From an uncultured Acinetobacter sp. (lineage in GTDB: Bacteria > Cyanobacteriota > Vampirovibrionia > Gastranaerophilales > Gastranaerophilaceae): 64,000 nt of DNA. The position numbers and the translations under genes were made by a program. Each line of letters starts with the position of its first letter. Positions within the stretch are counted from its first letter, which is position 1. Shown here piece after piece: positions 25,416-34,441 of this stretch. The notes under the pieces were generated by a model. It ran no database searches. It saw only the letters and a program-made list of their open reading frames with translations, and had not been told where the DNA came from. The stretch covers positions 1-64,000 of the forward strand of contig CAMZGT010000004.1 in assembly GCA_947306495.1 (NCBI GenBank), given 5' to 3'.

Positions 25416-26878
25416 TGAGACCTGCGTATTTAGCATATACTTTCAGCCTTGTTATGAAGTACTTTAGTCTGGTGCTTCTTGTTCCGATTATTGTAGCTCT
25501 TTTCTATCATGAATATGAAGCTGTTTTGCCGTTTGTTATAGGCTCATTTAGTGCGCTTTTAACATCATCTTTGATAAAAAGAATAGTAAACGGAGCCGAG
25601 CAAATAAAATCGATAAATGACATAAAAAAATCTGAAGGTCTTTGCTCAGTGACTTTCACTTGGATATTTGCCGCAATTTTCGCATCGATTCCGTATTTAT
25701 TTTTCGGGTTAACTCCAATAAACGCAGTATTTGAAGCTACATCAGGAATTACAACAACAGGTGCAACAACTCTGACGCATTTTGATTATCCGCATGCAAT
25801 GTTTTTTTGGCGTTCTTTCACACAATGGCTTGGCGGAATGGGAATTATCGTATTATTTATAGCTGTCTTACCACAGTTTGCAATCGCAGGACGACAACTG
25901 TTTTTTGCAGAAGCTCCTGGACCTACCGAAGAAAAATTTACACCCAGAATAAAAAGTACAGCTGCCGCACTATGGAAGATATATGCAGGCTTAACAATTG
26001 TTGAAATAATCTCATTAAAACTATGCGGAATGGGATTGTTTGAAGCTGTGTGCCATTCATTTTCATCGCTGTCAGGAGGAGGTTTTTCTACAAACCATAC
26101 AAGTATCGCAAATTATTCTTACACAATAATGTGGATAATAACATTTTTTATGTTTTTTGCCGGTGCAAACTTTAACCTGCAATATAAAGCTTGGAGCAAA
26201 TTTAATCCGTTTTTGTTATTTAAAAACGAAGAGTTTAAAGTATATTTTGGAGTTGTAACTTTTATAGCTATTTTGCTTGCTTTTTCACTCTTTGCAAATA
26301 TGCATTATACAATTAATGATAGTTTTACACACGCATTTTTCAATATTTCTTCGCTTGTTTCCTCAACAGGTTTTTGCTCAGTAGATTGGGCAAACTGGGA
26401 TTACGGAAGCAAAATTCTTTTATTTGTAATTATGCTTTTCGGCAGCTGTGCAAGCTCGGCAGGCGGCGGGTTAAAAGTAACCAGATGGCTTCTGATTATT
26501 AAAATAATGAAATCAGAAATGATGAAAATTTTGCACCCTAAAGCTATTTATAATATAAAAATAGGAAACTATTCAGTTCCTAAAGAAATTTTGTATCAAA
26601 CATTGATGTTTGTATCTTTTTATTTTGCGCTCATTGCATTGTCAGCTCTTTTAACAGCATTTGCTGAAAAAGATACTGTAATAGCCTTTGTAGGTTCTGT
26701 CGCATCTGTCGGGAATATTGGTCCGGGACTCGGGCATATAATCGGGCCGATGGGAAATTTTGCAGAACTCACAACATTTACCAAGACAATATTTATTATT
26801 GATATGCTTGCCGGGCGTCTTGAACTGATACCATTTTTAGTATTATTCCAAAAAGATTTGTGGCTCTTTAAAAAATAA
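25415..26878 (+). CDS. trkH: Trk potassium uptake protein TrkH
   Basis: The potassium-conducting membrane subunit, 487 residues with about ten hydrophobic helices arranged as four M1-P-M2 repeats. Pore-loop signatures are visible: TSGITTTGATTL, SLSGGGFSTN, SSLVSSTGFCSVD and SVASVGNIGPGLG, each with the conserved filter glycine. It forms the translocation pathway in the inner membrane and is gated by TrkA. The gene is coupled to trkA by a TAATG overlap. Full length for the family. Confidence 0.95.
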   Translation: MRPAYLAYTFSLVMKYFSLVLLVPIIVALFYHEYEAVLPFVIGSFSALLTSSLIKRIVNGAEQIKSINDIKKSEGLCSVTFTWIFAAIFASIPYLFFGLTPINAVFEATSGITTTGATTLTHFDYPHAMFFWRSFTQWLGGMGIIVLFIAVLPQFAIAGRQLFFAEAPGPTEEKFTPRIKSTAAALWKIYAGLTIVEIISLKLCGMGLFEAVCHSFSSLSGGGFSTNHTSIANYSYTIMWIITFFMFFAGANFNLQYKAWSKFNPFLLFKNEEFKVYFGVVTFIAILLAFSLFANMHYTINDSFTHAFFNISSLVSSTGFCSVDWANWDYGSKILLFVIMLFGSCASSAGGGLKVTRWLLIIKIMKSEMMKILHPKAIYNIKIGNYSVPKEILYQTLMFVSFYFALIALSALLTAFAEKDTVIAFVGSVASVGNIGPGLGHIIGPMGNFAELTTFTKTIFIIDMLAGRLELIPFLVLFQKDLWLFKK

Positions 26879-26890
26879 ATTCAATATATA

Positions 26891-27109
26891 CTAAACATCT
26901 TTTACAAGAACTTTAATGTCCACGCCTAATGCTTCAGAAATGTCTATCATTTTTGTAATAGTTGGGTTCAACTTGCCTGTTTCAATTAAGCTTACTGAAT
27001 TTCTTGATATGTTAGTTAGTTCTGCTAACTTCTCTTGAGAAATACTTTTTCTCAATCTTTCACTTTTTATATTTATACCTAAATTTTTTAATCTGCCTTT
27101 TATTTCCAT
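26891..27109 (-). CDS. small XRE-type HTH regulator
   Basis: A 72-residue protein consisting of one Cro/CI helix-turn-helix: RLRKSISQEKLAELTNISRN, then VSLIETGKLNPTITKMIDI. It is a DNA-binding regulator with no sensor domain. It is a convergent neighbour of trkH, 12 bp apart. A -10 TAAAAT (27116-27121) lies six bases before the ATG, another candidate leaderless promoter. Such stand-alone regulators often control their own gene or a nearby element; no target site is evident. Confidence 0.88.
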   Translation of the reverse strand: MEIKGRLKNLGINIKSERLRKSISQEKLAELTNISRNSVSLIETGKLNPTITKMIDISEALGVDIKVLVKDV

Positions 27110-27121
27110 AATCTAATTTTA
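27110..27121 (-). promoter_or_regulatory. -10 box of the XRE gene at leaderless spacing
   Basis: Minus-strand TAAAAT at 27116-27121, six bases from the ATG. No good -35 is visible, so support is weaker than for the other sites. Confidence 0.35.
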
Positions 27122-27294
27122 AGTAATATAAAATGTTTTTCTATAACATTTATTATGATAAATCATAGTATACTGTTTAAACTTTGTATACACTAAATCA
27201 TACTCTCCGACACGTTAATTAAATTTTGTTCAATTGTTTAATATAAGTTTTTCTTCTAATAAATAAAATTATTATATAAAGGAGATAAAATTTT

Positions 27295-29382
27295 ATGAAA
27301 AGAAAACTGCTGTCATGTTTAGTTCTAATAATGCTTTTGCTAAATCCTTGCTTGTTTGCCGCAGAAGAAATCATTTATAACGAAAACTCTATTGATATCC
27401 AAGCTGTAGAAACCAGCGATAAACCGCGTTATCCGGATTATGCAAAAATGTATGTCGGCGAAGATAAGCATGAAAAATTTAACCGCAAAATGTTCAACTT
27501 AAATTCCGGATTGAATAAATATATTGCCCGTCCTGTGCATATAATTTGGTCATCAGTAATGCCAAAGTTTGGAATAGAACGAATTCAGGATGCATATAAC
27601 AACATTGAATACCCAAAAAGATTGGTGAGTTCGATAATACAGCGTGACGGACAAGCAGTAAAGGCTGAAACATTAAGATTTTTGACAAATACTACACTGG
27701 GACTGGGCGGATTATTTGACCCTGCCGATAGGATTTTCAAAATTAAACCTACAAATGAAAATATGGAGCAAGCGCTTGGAAAGTGTAAATTGCATTCCGG
27801 TTCATACCTTGTTATGCCCGGATTACATTCATGTACTCCGCGTTCACTATGCGGAAGAGCCTTGGAAGCGGCTCTTGATCCTGCAGTATATTTAGCCTCA
27901 CCGATTGTTTCAATCGTTAAAGCAGGACTAATGATAAACAGAACTTCTTATATGCAGCCCCTCGCAGAAATGATTGAAAATACTTATGCAGACCCTTACG
28001 ATATCCACAAAAAACTCTTCGGGTTGGAAAATTACATAAGAAACGAAAATTTGGACAGACAAGACTGGCTTATAGCCGAAAAACAATTAGTTGAAGAAGG
28101 TCATCCTGAAATGGCAGAAAAATTAATAGAAAAAATAGGCTTAACAGGAGCAGCCGCAAATATAACTTCATCATCGTTAGAAGAAATACTGCCGCTAAGC
28201 AAACCGGAAAATTTTGCAAACATAACACCTGATATTGTTTTAAACGGATATAATCCTCAAACTCCTGTTGTTGATTCTATGAGAACAGCGTTATTTGAAA
28301 ATCCTGAAATTAACAAATCAATGTGGAACGAACTTTCTATTTGGAACAGAAGCTTTGCAAAACGGATCAGAACAGGAAAAATAGGTATTACAGATAATCG
28401 TGATAACTATAAATTCAAATATATATTACAAAAAGACAAAGCTGCACCTATAGTGATTCTATATCCTTCTATAGGAGAAGGTGCAGGTGCTCACCATTCC
28501 ATTGTTTTTGCAAAATTCTTTTATGACCATGGGTATTCAGTAATCATGCAGGGAAGTCATTTCCACTGGGAATTTGTAAAAAGCATGCCGGAAGGATATA
28601 GTCCCGGCATTCCTACAAAAGATGCAGAAAAAATAAAACTTGTTACAACAAAAATATTAGAAAACTTACATAAAAAATACGAGATAGAGCCTTCTAAGAA
28701 AGTTGTTGTAGGGACTTCGTTCGGCGCAATGGCAACTTTATTCTTGGCAGACATGGAAAATAAAAATAACACATTAAACATCAGCAAATATATAGCAATT
28801 AGTCCCCCGATTGAGCTAAAATATGCTCTTGAGCAATTGGACAAAAACAGCAACGAATTCGATAAAAGTTCGGATGAAGTCAAACAAAAAACAGCAGTTA
28901 CTGCAGCTAAAATTATGCAGCTATACCAATTAAAAGACGCAGGAGATTTAAAGTTTGAGCAACTTCCGTTTACGGATGAAGAAGGTAAAATGATAACCAC
29001 GTTCATTTTAAGGCAAAAACTTTCTGATTTGGTGTTTACGATAGAAAATGTGCAAAAAAATCAAAAAACAGACATATATGAAAAAATTAATAACATGAGC
29101 TACCAAGATTATGCGGAAAAATATCTTGGCATAAACAAATGGAGCGATAAAGGAGAGAAATTTTTGAAAGATAATGCTTCATTGTTCGCTTTGTCAGACT
29201 ACTTTAGCTCAAATAATAATTATAAAATATTCCACTCCTTGGATGATTATTTTGTAAATAAAACACAAATATCCAAATTAAAAGATTTCACAGGTAAAAA
29301 CCTAATTTGCTTAAATTGCGGTGCTCATTTGGGATTTTTATACAGAAAAGAATTTGAAGAAGCTTTAAAAAAAGAGCTTTAA
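27295..29382 (+). CDS. MlaA (VacJ)-like domain fused to an alpha/beta-hydrolase
   Basis: A 695-residue exported protein. Residues 1-23 form a Sec signal peptide. Residues 40-265 match MlaA, the outer-membrane protein that removes mislocalised phospholipids: EKFNRKMFNLNSGLNKYIARP (partial), DAYNNIEYPKRLVSSIIQ, RFLTNTTLGLGGLFDPA. From about 370 an alpha/beta-hydrolase follows, with oxyanion-type ILYPSIGEGAGAHHS, nucleophile Ser475 in GTSFGA, acid Asp650/651 in SLDDYF and His678 in GAHLGF. A canonical lipobox is not visible. AAAGGAG precedes the ATG. The fusion suggests a protein that both captures and hydrolyses phospholipids or lipids at the outer membrane; this function is inferred. Confidence 0.85.
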   Translation: MKRKLLSCLVLIMLLLNPCLFAAEEIIYNENSIDIQAVETSDKPRYPDYAKMYVGEDKHEKFNRKMFNLNSGLNKYIARPVHIIWSSVMPKFGIERIQDAYNNIEYPKRLVSSIIQRDGQAVKAETLRFLTNTTLGLGGLFDPADRIFKIKPTNENMEQALGKCKLHSGSYLVMPGLHSCTPRSLCGRALEAALDPAVYLASPIVSIVKAGLMINRTSYMQPLAEMIENTYADPYDIHKKLFGLENYIRNENLDRQDWLIAEKQLVEEGHPEMAEKLIEKIGLTGAAANITSSSLEEILPLSKPENFANITPDIVLNGYNPQTPVVDSMRTALFENPEINKSMWNELSIWNRSFAKRIRTGKIGITDNRDNYKFKYILQKDKAAPIVILYPSIGEGAGAHHSIVFAKFFYDHGYSVIMQGSHFHWEFVKSMPEGYSPGIPTKDAEKIKLVTTKILENLHKKYEIEPSKKVVVGTSFGAMATLFLADMENKNNTLNISKYIAISPPIELKYALEQLDKNSNEFDKSSDEVKQKTAVTAAKIMQLYQLKDAGDLKFEQLPFTDEEGKMITTFILRQKLSDLVFTIENVQKNQKTDIYEKINNMSYQDYAEKYLGINKWSDKGEKFLKDNASLFALSDYFSSNNNYKIFHSLDDYFVNKTQISKLKDFTGKNLICLNCGAHLGFLYRKEFEEALKKEL

Positions 29383-29476
29383 AGGATAAAAATGATAGTA
29401 TTATGAGATTTTCGCAACCCAAATGGTTATTGTTGCTTTGAATGACGGGGAACTTAATGTTTTGATATGATTTCTA

Positions 29477-29519
29477 TTAAAAGTGTGGTAGCAAAGGAAC
29501 TTTGCCACCACACTTTTAA
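29477..29519. terminator. strong hairpin terminator
   Basis: Twenty-base arms (AAGTGTGGTAGCAAAG with one mismatch against CTTTGCCACCACACTT) around GAA, between convergent genes. The surrounding 29383-29539 holds nothing else. Confidence 0.75.
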
Positions 29520-29539
29520 CATAATTACAAACCATAAAT

Positions 29540-30340
29540 TTAATAATTCATCTTGTATCCTTCTTCAATAACTCTGGCCGTACATTTATCACCATAACCC
29601 ATATTGCTTGAAGTACATCCGCTATGTGCAGTCCAAAGTTTTTGCTGTGCTGGATCTTTGTTGCCATTCTCATCATATAACGCGACATCTAAACCACCAA
29701 AAGGATACAATGTACCATTATCGCTTAGATAAAAAACAAAAATATCTCTTCCGAGCCTGTTTGGTTGGTCAGTGCCATTAATGTCAATTACTACAGTAGC
29801 TACTCTTTTTAAAAGAGAACCTCCATTGTTTATAATTAAATCCTTAATGTAATCTTGCTTTTGATCAGCACCTGACGTTGTATTGTTAATAAAAACAGCT
29901 GCACCATTTTTTAACAAAATCGGTTCGGCTGTAGAAAATATTTGACCAGTTTCATATGCATTACCGTTGATGTCATAAGGACCATTCGTCCCTTTAGATG
30001 TTGTCTCCTCTCCTGGTTTATTATCAAAATTCCCACCATAATAAACTGCAACATTTTCATTTTTATGCCCCATTGTTTGTAAATACTGACCCAAATGGCC
30101 GGCCAGTGCTGCTTGATCGTTACCTGTCATCCAAGAAAGATTTGATAAAGTTTCAACGTTCTCTTTTATCATAGCGTTAGAAAATGCATTCTCCAAATTA
30201 GATACATTTACTGCCAATCTTGCAGCATTTGCTTCATTTCTACTGCTGAGCACCAAGCTCGGTGCTGTAAGTGCCGCAACAACCCCGATAATACCCAGAG
30301 TAATCAAAACTTCTGCAAGTGTGAATCCAAATTTTTTCAT
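29540..30340 (-). CDS. type IV prepilin-like (pseudopilin) protein
   Basis: A 266-residue protein with a classic class III signal: MKKFG followed by FTLAEVLITLGIIGVVAALTAP (written here in part), with cleavage expected after the glycine at position 4 and the conserved Glu at +5. The first hydrophobic helix is followed by a globular domain rich in Gly, Asn and Thr, with two cysteines near the end (SGCTSSN, DKCTAR). It would be processed by a prepilin peptidase and assembled in a type IV pilus or type II secretion pseudopilus. No assembly ATPase is in this window. A weak GGAG lies upstream of the ATG. Confidence 0.82.
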   Translation of the reverse strand: MKKFGFTLAEVLITLGIIGVVAALTAPSLVLSSRNEANAARLAVNVSNLENAFSNAMIKENVETLSNLSWMTGNDQAALAGHLGQYLQTMGHKNENVAVYYGGNFDNKPGEETTSKGTNGPYDINGNAYETGQIFSTAEPILLKNGAAVFINNTTSGADQKQDYIKDLIINNGGSLLKRVATVVIDINGTDQPNRLGRDIFVFYLSDNGTLYPFGGLDVALYDENGNKDPAQQKLWTAHSGCTSSNMGYGDKCTARVIEEGYKMNY

Positions 30341-30485
30341 AATAATTCAACTCTCCTATAAAATAAACTTTCCGTTCGGTGTCACAAAATCACCAAGCCT
30401 AATAGTATTGATACCATTATATCATATGTTTCAGACTTTTAGAAGTGTTTTTACGTGTCGAGCACAAAATCTTTATTTTTACATA

Positions 30486-31433
30486 TTATACTTCTGCGAA
30501 TTGTTCTTTTAAAGACGCAACAGTGCTATCAAGAGAGGCTTTATCAAACACACTGTAACAAACAGCTTCCGGTGCAATTTTTTTGTTTAATCCAGAAAGA
30601 ATTTTTCCGGGACCAATCTCTACAAATGTGTCCACTCCTTGTTCAATCATATTTTGTATCGTTTGAGTCCAGTGAACAGAAGAATATATCTGCTGAGGCA
30701 TTTTGCTTCTAAAATCTTCAGCATTAGTAGTAATTTTAGCATCAATATTGGTTATTACAGGAATAGACACGTCGGATAAATCAACCTCTTTTACAAATTC
30801 AGCAAATATTACACCTGCTTCTTGCATAAATTTAGAGTGAAAAGCTCCTGACACAGGAAGCGGAACTACTCTTCTGACCCCGTTTGCAATCATATATTCT
30901 CCGGCAGCCTTCACTGCTTCTGTATCCCCTGTTATTACAACTTGAACAGGAGAATTATAATTTGCTATATCAACATAACCGATTTTTCTGCCCTCTTCTA
31001 AACCTGCTTTTAATACATCTTCTGAAGCATTAAGTACTGCAGACATGCTGCCGCCTGTAGAAGAATTCATTAAATCTGCCCTTTTCTGTATAAGTTTTAA
31101 CGTCGTTTCTAAATCCATAACACCCGCAGCGTACATAGCAGGATATTCTCCTAAGCTGTGTCCTGCTACGTAATCCGGAGAAATATTTAATTCTGCACGA
31201 AAAGCTTCCAACAGAGCAATTGATGTTGTTACAATACAGGGCTGCGTATTAACAGTTTGTTTCAGAGCATCTTCCGGCCCCTCAAAACATAATGTTGATA
31301 TGCTCTTACTTAAAACAGAATCCGCCTTGTCATAAACATTTTTTGCAGATTCGCAAATATCATATATATCTTTTCCCATGCCAACTGATTGTGCGCCCTG
31401 CCCCGGGAATAAAAAAGCTATTTTTTTTACCAT
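30486..31433 (-). CDS. fabD: malonyl-CoA:ACP transacylase
   Basis: Transfers malonyl groups to acyl carrier protein for fatty-acid synthesis. The 315-residue enzyme has the N-terminal FLFPGQGAQSVGMG, the nucleophile elbow GHSLGEYPA with Ser near 92, and the catalytic His in SGAFHSKFM near 200. It is full length. AGAGGAG stands about 7 bases before the ATG. uvrC lies 51 bp upstream in the same direction, so the genes may share a transcript. Other fab genes are not present in this window. Confidence 0.96.
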   Translation of the reverse strand: MVKKIAFLFPGQGAQSVGMGKDIYDICESAKNVYDKADSVLSKSISTLCFEGPEDALKQTVNTQPCIVTTSIALLEAFRAELNISPDYVAGHSLGEYPAMYAAGVMDLETTLKLIQKRADLMNSSTGGSMSAVLNASEDVLKAGLEEGRKIGYVDIANYNSPVQVVITGDTEAVKAAGEYMIANGVRRVVPLPVSGAFHSKFMQEAGVIFAEFVKEVDLSDVSIPVITNIDAKITTNAEDFRSKMPQQIYSSVHWTQTIQNMIEQGVDTFVEIGPGKILSGLNKKIAPEAVCYSVFDKASLDSTVASLKEQFAEV

Positions 31434-31484
31434 TTAAATCTCCTCTTTTAGTCTTCTTTTATTATACCACAAGCCGAAATCATG

Positions 31485-33155
31485 CTATTTTTTGATGGCT
31501 TTGGAACGCAAATCTCTATGGTAAGTTATTGCAAATCTGTGCGCTTCATCACGAATTCGTTGAATTAAATATAATGCATTTGAATCTCTTGGAAGTAAAA
31601 TTGATTTCGATTTATTTGGGAGAAAAACTTCTTCTTCTCTCTTGGCAAGCGAAACAAAATCAATACCGCCTTCACCTGTCTTTATTCCCATTTCTTGAAC
31701 AATTTTCATAACACTTGAAAGCTGCCCCTTGCCTCCGTCAATAATTATTAAATCCGGTTTTTCCCATTTCGGTTCACCGAGTCTTGCAAGACGTCTTGAT
31801 AAAACCTCTTTCATTGATAAGAAATCATCAGGCTTGCCTTCTGTTATACGAATTTTAAATTTGCGATAAGCAGTTTTTTTAGGGAGACCATTCTGAAATA
31901 CAACCATTGAGGCAACCGTATTAGTTCCTTGAATATGTGAAATATCATAACATTCGATTCTGTTAGGAAAATTTGTTAGTTTAAGTTTTTCTGCTAAGTA
32001 TGAACCGACTTCATTAAAATCATCTCTGATTTGAACCATTTTTTTAAGCTTTGCATTTTCTAAAAGATTAGATGCATTTTTAAGAGCAAGTTCATACAGC
32101 TCACCGTATTTTCCTCTGCCATTCCCGTAATTAATTGTAATTTTTTTACCTGAAATTACTTTTAACCAATCTTGATACAGTTCTTTACTTCCGATTTCTT
32201 CAAGATCTTTTGAAACAATTTTATCAGGATATTCAAGTTTTAAACTTGTATAATAATCTCTGAAAAATGTTTCAAAATACTCATTCTTGTCAATATTATC
32301 AACAAAATATACAAAGTCTTTTTTATCTATCAATCGTCCTTCACGAATCATCATAATTACGATTGCAAGAATTCCGCCCTCATACAAAACAGCAAGGATA
32401 TCTTCATTAAGTTTCGTATTTTCGTATACAACTTTTTGCCGCTCAAGAGTTTTTAATAAATCATTGTAGCTGTCACGCATTTTTGCAGCTTTTTCATACT
32501 GTTCAGAGGCTGCATATTTTTGCATTTGTTCTTGAATTTGTTTTAAAAGCTCTGTTTGTTTCCCGCTTAAAAATAATTCAACTTGCTTAATAAGCTCTTG
32601 ATATTCCTTTGGAGTCACTTTCCCCTGACAAGGAGCAAGACATTTGCCTATGTGATAATAAAGGCATGGGCGATTAGAAAACTTTGGTGTTTTACACTGT
32701 TTTAACGGAAAAAGCTTTTTTAAAAAATCCAAAGTTGCATACATTGCGCCTACATCGGTATAGGGACCATAGAATCTTCCTTTGTCAGGATTTAAATTTT
32801 TTTTTCTGACAACTTGAATTCGCGGAAAGTCCTCATCTGTAATTAAAAAATATGGATATTTTTTATCATCTTTTAACAAAATATTGTAGCGAGGTTTATG
32901 CTTCTTTATCAGATGTGATTCAAGTATAAGAGCTTCAACTTCGGAATCGGTTATTATGTATTCCATACGCTCAATTTGCGAAACCAAAACAGTAACTTTA
33001 ACGCTGTCGTGCTGTTTGTGGAAATAGCTATATACTCGTCTTTTGAGATTTTTAGCTTTCCCGACGTAAATAATCTCACCCTCTTTGTTATAGTATATAT
33101 AACAACCCGGCTGAGTAGGAACAAGTTTAATAGTTTCTCTTAATTGGTCATTCAT
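31485..33155 (-). CDS. uvrC: excinuclease ABC subunit C
   Basis: The dual-incision nuclease of nucleotide excision repair, 556 residues. The N-terminal GIY-YIG domain contains GCYIYY and IIYVGKAKNLKRR; a UVR motif lies near 200-235; the C-terminal RNase H-like endonuclease has ECYDISHIQGTNTVASM and LIIIDGGKGQL. It is shorter than typical UvrC by about 40-50 residues and appears to end near or just after the nuclease domain, without a clear C-terminal helix-hairpin-helix repeat. The ATG at 33153-33155 is preferred over the adjacent upstream TTG. A TATAAT lies seven bases upstream. Confidence 0.95.
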   Translation of the reverse strand: MNDQLRETIKLVPTQPGCYIYYNKEGEIIYVGKAKNLKRRVYSYFHKQHDSVKVTVLVSQIERMEYIITDSEVEALILESHLIKKHKPRYNILLKDDKKYPYFLITDEDFPRIQVVRKKNLNPDKGRFYGPYTDVGAMYATLDFLKKLFPLKQCKTPKFSNRPCLYYHIGKCLAPCQGKVTPKEYQELIKQVELFLSGKQTELLKQIQEQMQKYAASEQYEKAAKMRDSYNDLLKTLERQKVVYENTKLNEDILAVLYEGGILAIVIMMIREGRLIDKKDFVYFVDNIDKNEYFETFFRDYYTSLKLEYPDKIVSKDLEEIGSKELYQDWLKVISGKKITINYGNGRGKYGELYELALKNASNLLENAKLKKMVQIRDDFNEVGSYLAEKLKLTNFPNRIECYDISHIQGTNTVASMVVFQNGLPKKTAYRKFKIRITEGKPDDFLSMKEVLSRRLARLGEPKWEKPDLIIIDGGKGQLSSVMKIVQEMGIKTGEGGIDFVSLAKREEEVFLPNKSKSILLPRDSNALYLIQRIRDEAHRFAITYHRDLRSKAIKK

Positions 33156-33191
33156 CAATATAATTATACTCTTCTGTTTAGTTTTGGGAAA

Positions 33192-34352
33192 CTATTTTAT
33201 ATATTCTTGCGTTTTAATACTAAGTATTTTTTCAATTTCTTTTCTTGAAGCAGTATGCCCAAATACAACTGCAAACAAAGGATTTTTGCGATAATTTATA
33301 TAACGAACCTCTGAAATATTTGAATAATTAGCCAAACATCCGTCATAATCAAAACCGTTAATTCTATCATTGCTGATTCCATTCGGAACTTCTAACATAG
33401 AAAAATAGAATGTATCCCTGCCCGCCATAGAAAGAATATTATTCCAGTCCGGACGTTTTTGATAATAGAAATATTCATACGGATTTATACCCCAAGCATA
33501 TTTTGCGACATCTGTTGTGCACCACCCTGCAAATCTCATCGGATTCACTTCAATAGGAATAATATCACCATTTTCTGTTACTCTTATCTCCATATGCATA
33601 GGAAAATTTTTAATTTGCTTAACTTGTGACATTTCTCTTAAGAATATACCAAATTTTGCCATATGTTTTATCATAATTTCAGTTGACATAAGATATATTC
33701 TGTCACGAACATCATTATTATCCAAAAACGGATGCTGAAAAATATTGAGAATAACCGGTTCTCCGTTTCTGTCGAAATATGCGTCAACCGCAAACTCATC
33801 TCCTTCAACATATTGTTCAATTATAAATCTGGAAGTATTAACGACTTGTTCAGGATATATTTCTTTGGCTTGTTTCACCTCTTTATCTATTTGAGCAAAA
33901 ACGGATCTCCAATCCTTATCCGTTCTTACCGTATGTACACCAAAGCTTAAAAAACCAATGGCAGGCTTTATTACAACAGGAAGTTTTATTGAATCAATAT
34001 TTATCTTTTTTAATTCACTATACTCAATTGTTTGGTAATAAAAATCAGGGAAAATACTTTGAAATTGTTCTCTAAAAAGAGCTTTATCTTTGAAAAAATT
34101 GATGTATTCACTAAGATTAGATTTTGGCAAATTTTCTAAAACCCAACTTATAGCGGTTTCGGAATTTGAGTAAATTAAAGGGTACTCCTGCTTTAAATAA
34201 TAATCTCTTGCAGCTTCTGAAGATACAAAATCAAAAGCACCTTCTTCTATTGCCGCTTCCTTTATGGCAGTACTTTCCAGAACCGGCCAATCATTCTGCA
34301 CAATAGTATCTATTAAAAATTCTGATGCATATGGTTTTTCTATAATAAACAT
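33192..34352 (-). CDS. ATP-grasp domain enzyme of unknown substrate
   Basis: A 386-residue protein with an ATP-grasp fold. VVIKPAIGFLSFGV gives the nucleotide-binding lysine and glycine-rich loop, FIIEQYVEGDEFAVDAYF is the second binding strand, and IPIEVNPMRFAGW carries the metal-binding Glu-x-Asn. Family members join a carboxylate to an amine or thiol through an acyl phosphate, for example in purine, peptide or peptidoglycan-precursor synthesis. I cannot assign the substrate. GGAGAG precedes the ATG and a TATAAT lies further upstream. It follows the FHA-type gene's terminator and precedes uvrC on the same strand, perhaps as a separate unit. Confidence 0.8.
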   Translation of the reverse strand: MFIIEKPYASEFLIDTIVQNDWPVLESTAIKEAAIEEGAFDFVSSEAARDYYLKQEYPLIYSNSETAISWVLENLPKSNLSEYINFFKDKALFREQFQSIFPDFYYQTIEYSELKKINIDSIKLPVVIKPAIGFLSFGVHTVRTDKDWRSVFAQIDKEVKQAKEIYPEQVVNTSRFIIEQYVEGDEFAVDAYFDRNGEPVILNIFQHPFLDNNDVRDRIYLMSTEIMIKHMAKFGIFLREMSQVKQIKNFPMHMEIRVTENGDIIPIEVNPMRFAGWCTTDVAKYAWGINPYEYFYYQKRPDWNNILSMAGRDTFYFSMLEVPNGISNDRINGFDYDGCLANYSNISEVRYINYRKNPLFAVVFGHTASRKEIEKILSIKTQEYIK

Positions 34353-34397
34353 TTTCTCTCCGAATCCTTAATAATTATACCACTAAATTTGTAAACT

Positions 34398-34426
34398 AAA
34401 AAGGCGGTTTTTCAAACCGCCTTTTT
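34398..34426. terminator. terminator after the FHA-type gene
   Basis: AAAAAGGCGGTTT and AAACCGCCTTTTT pair perfectly around a TTC loop. It works on both strands and lies 15 bp past the stop of the FHA-type exoprotein gene. Confidence 0.88.
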
Positions 34427-34441
34427 ATCCATCTTTCATCT

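Noticed and set aside
28557-29006. 149-codon minus-strand frame inside the MlaA-hydrolase gene
   Set aside because: Antisense to the hydrolase domain containing the nucleophile motif; no ribosome site.
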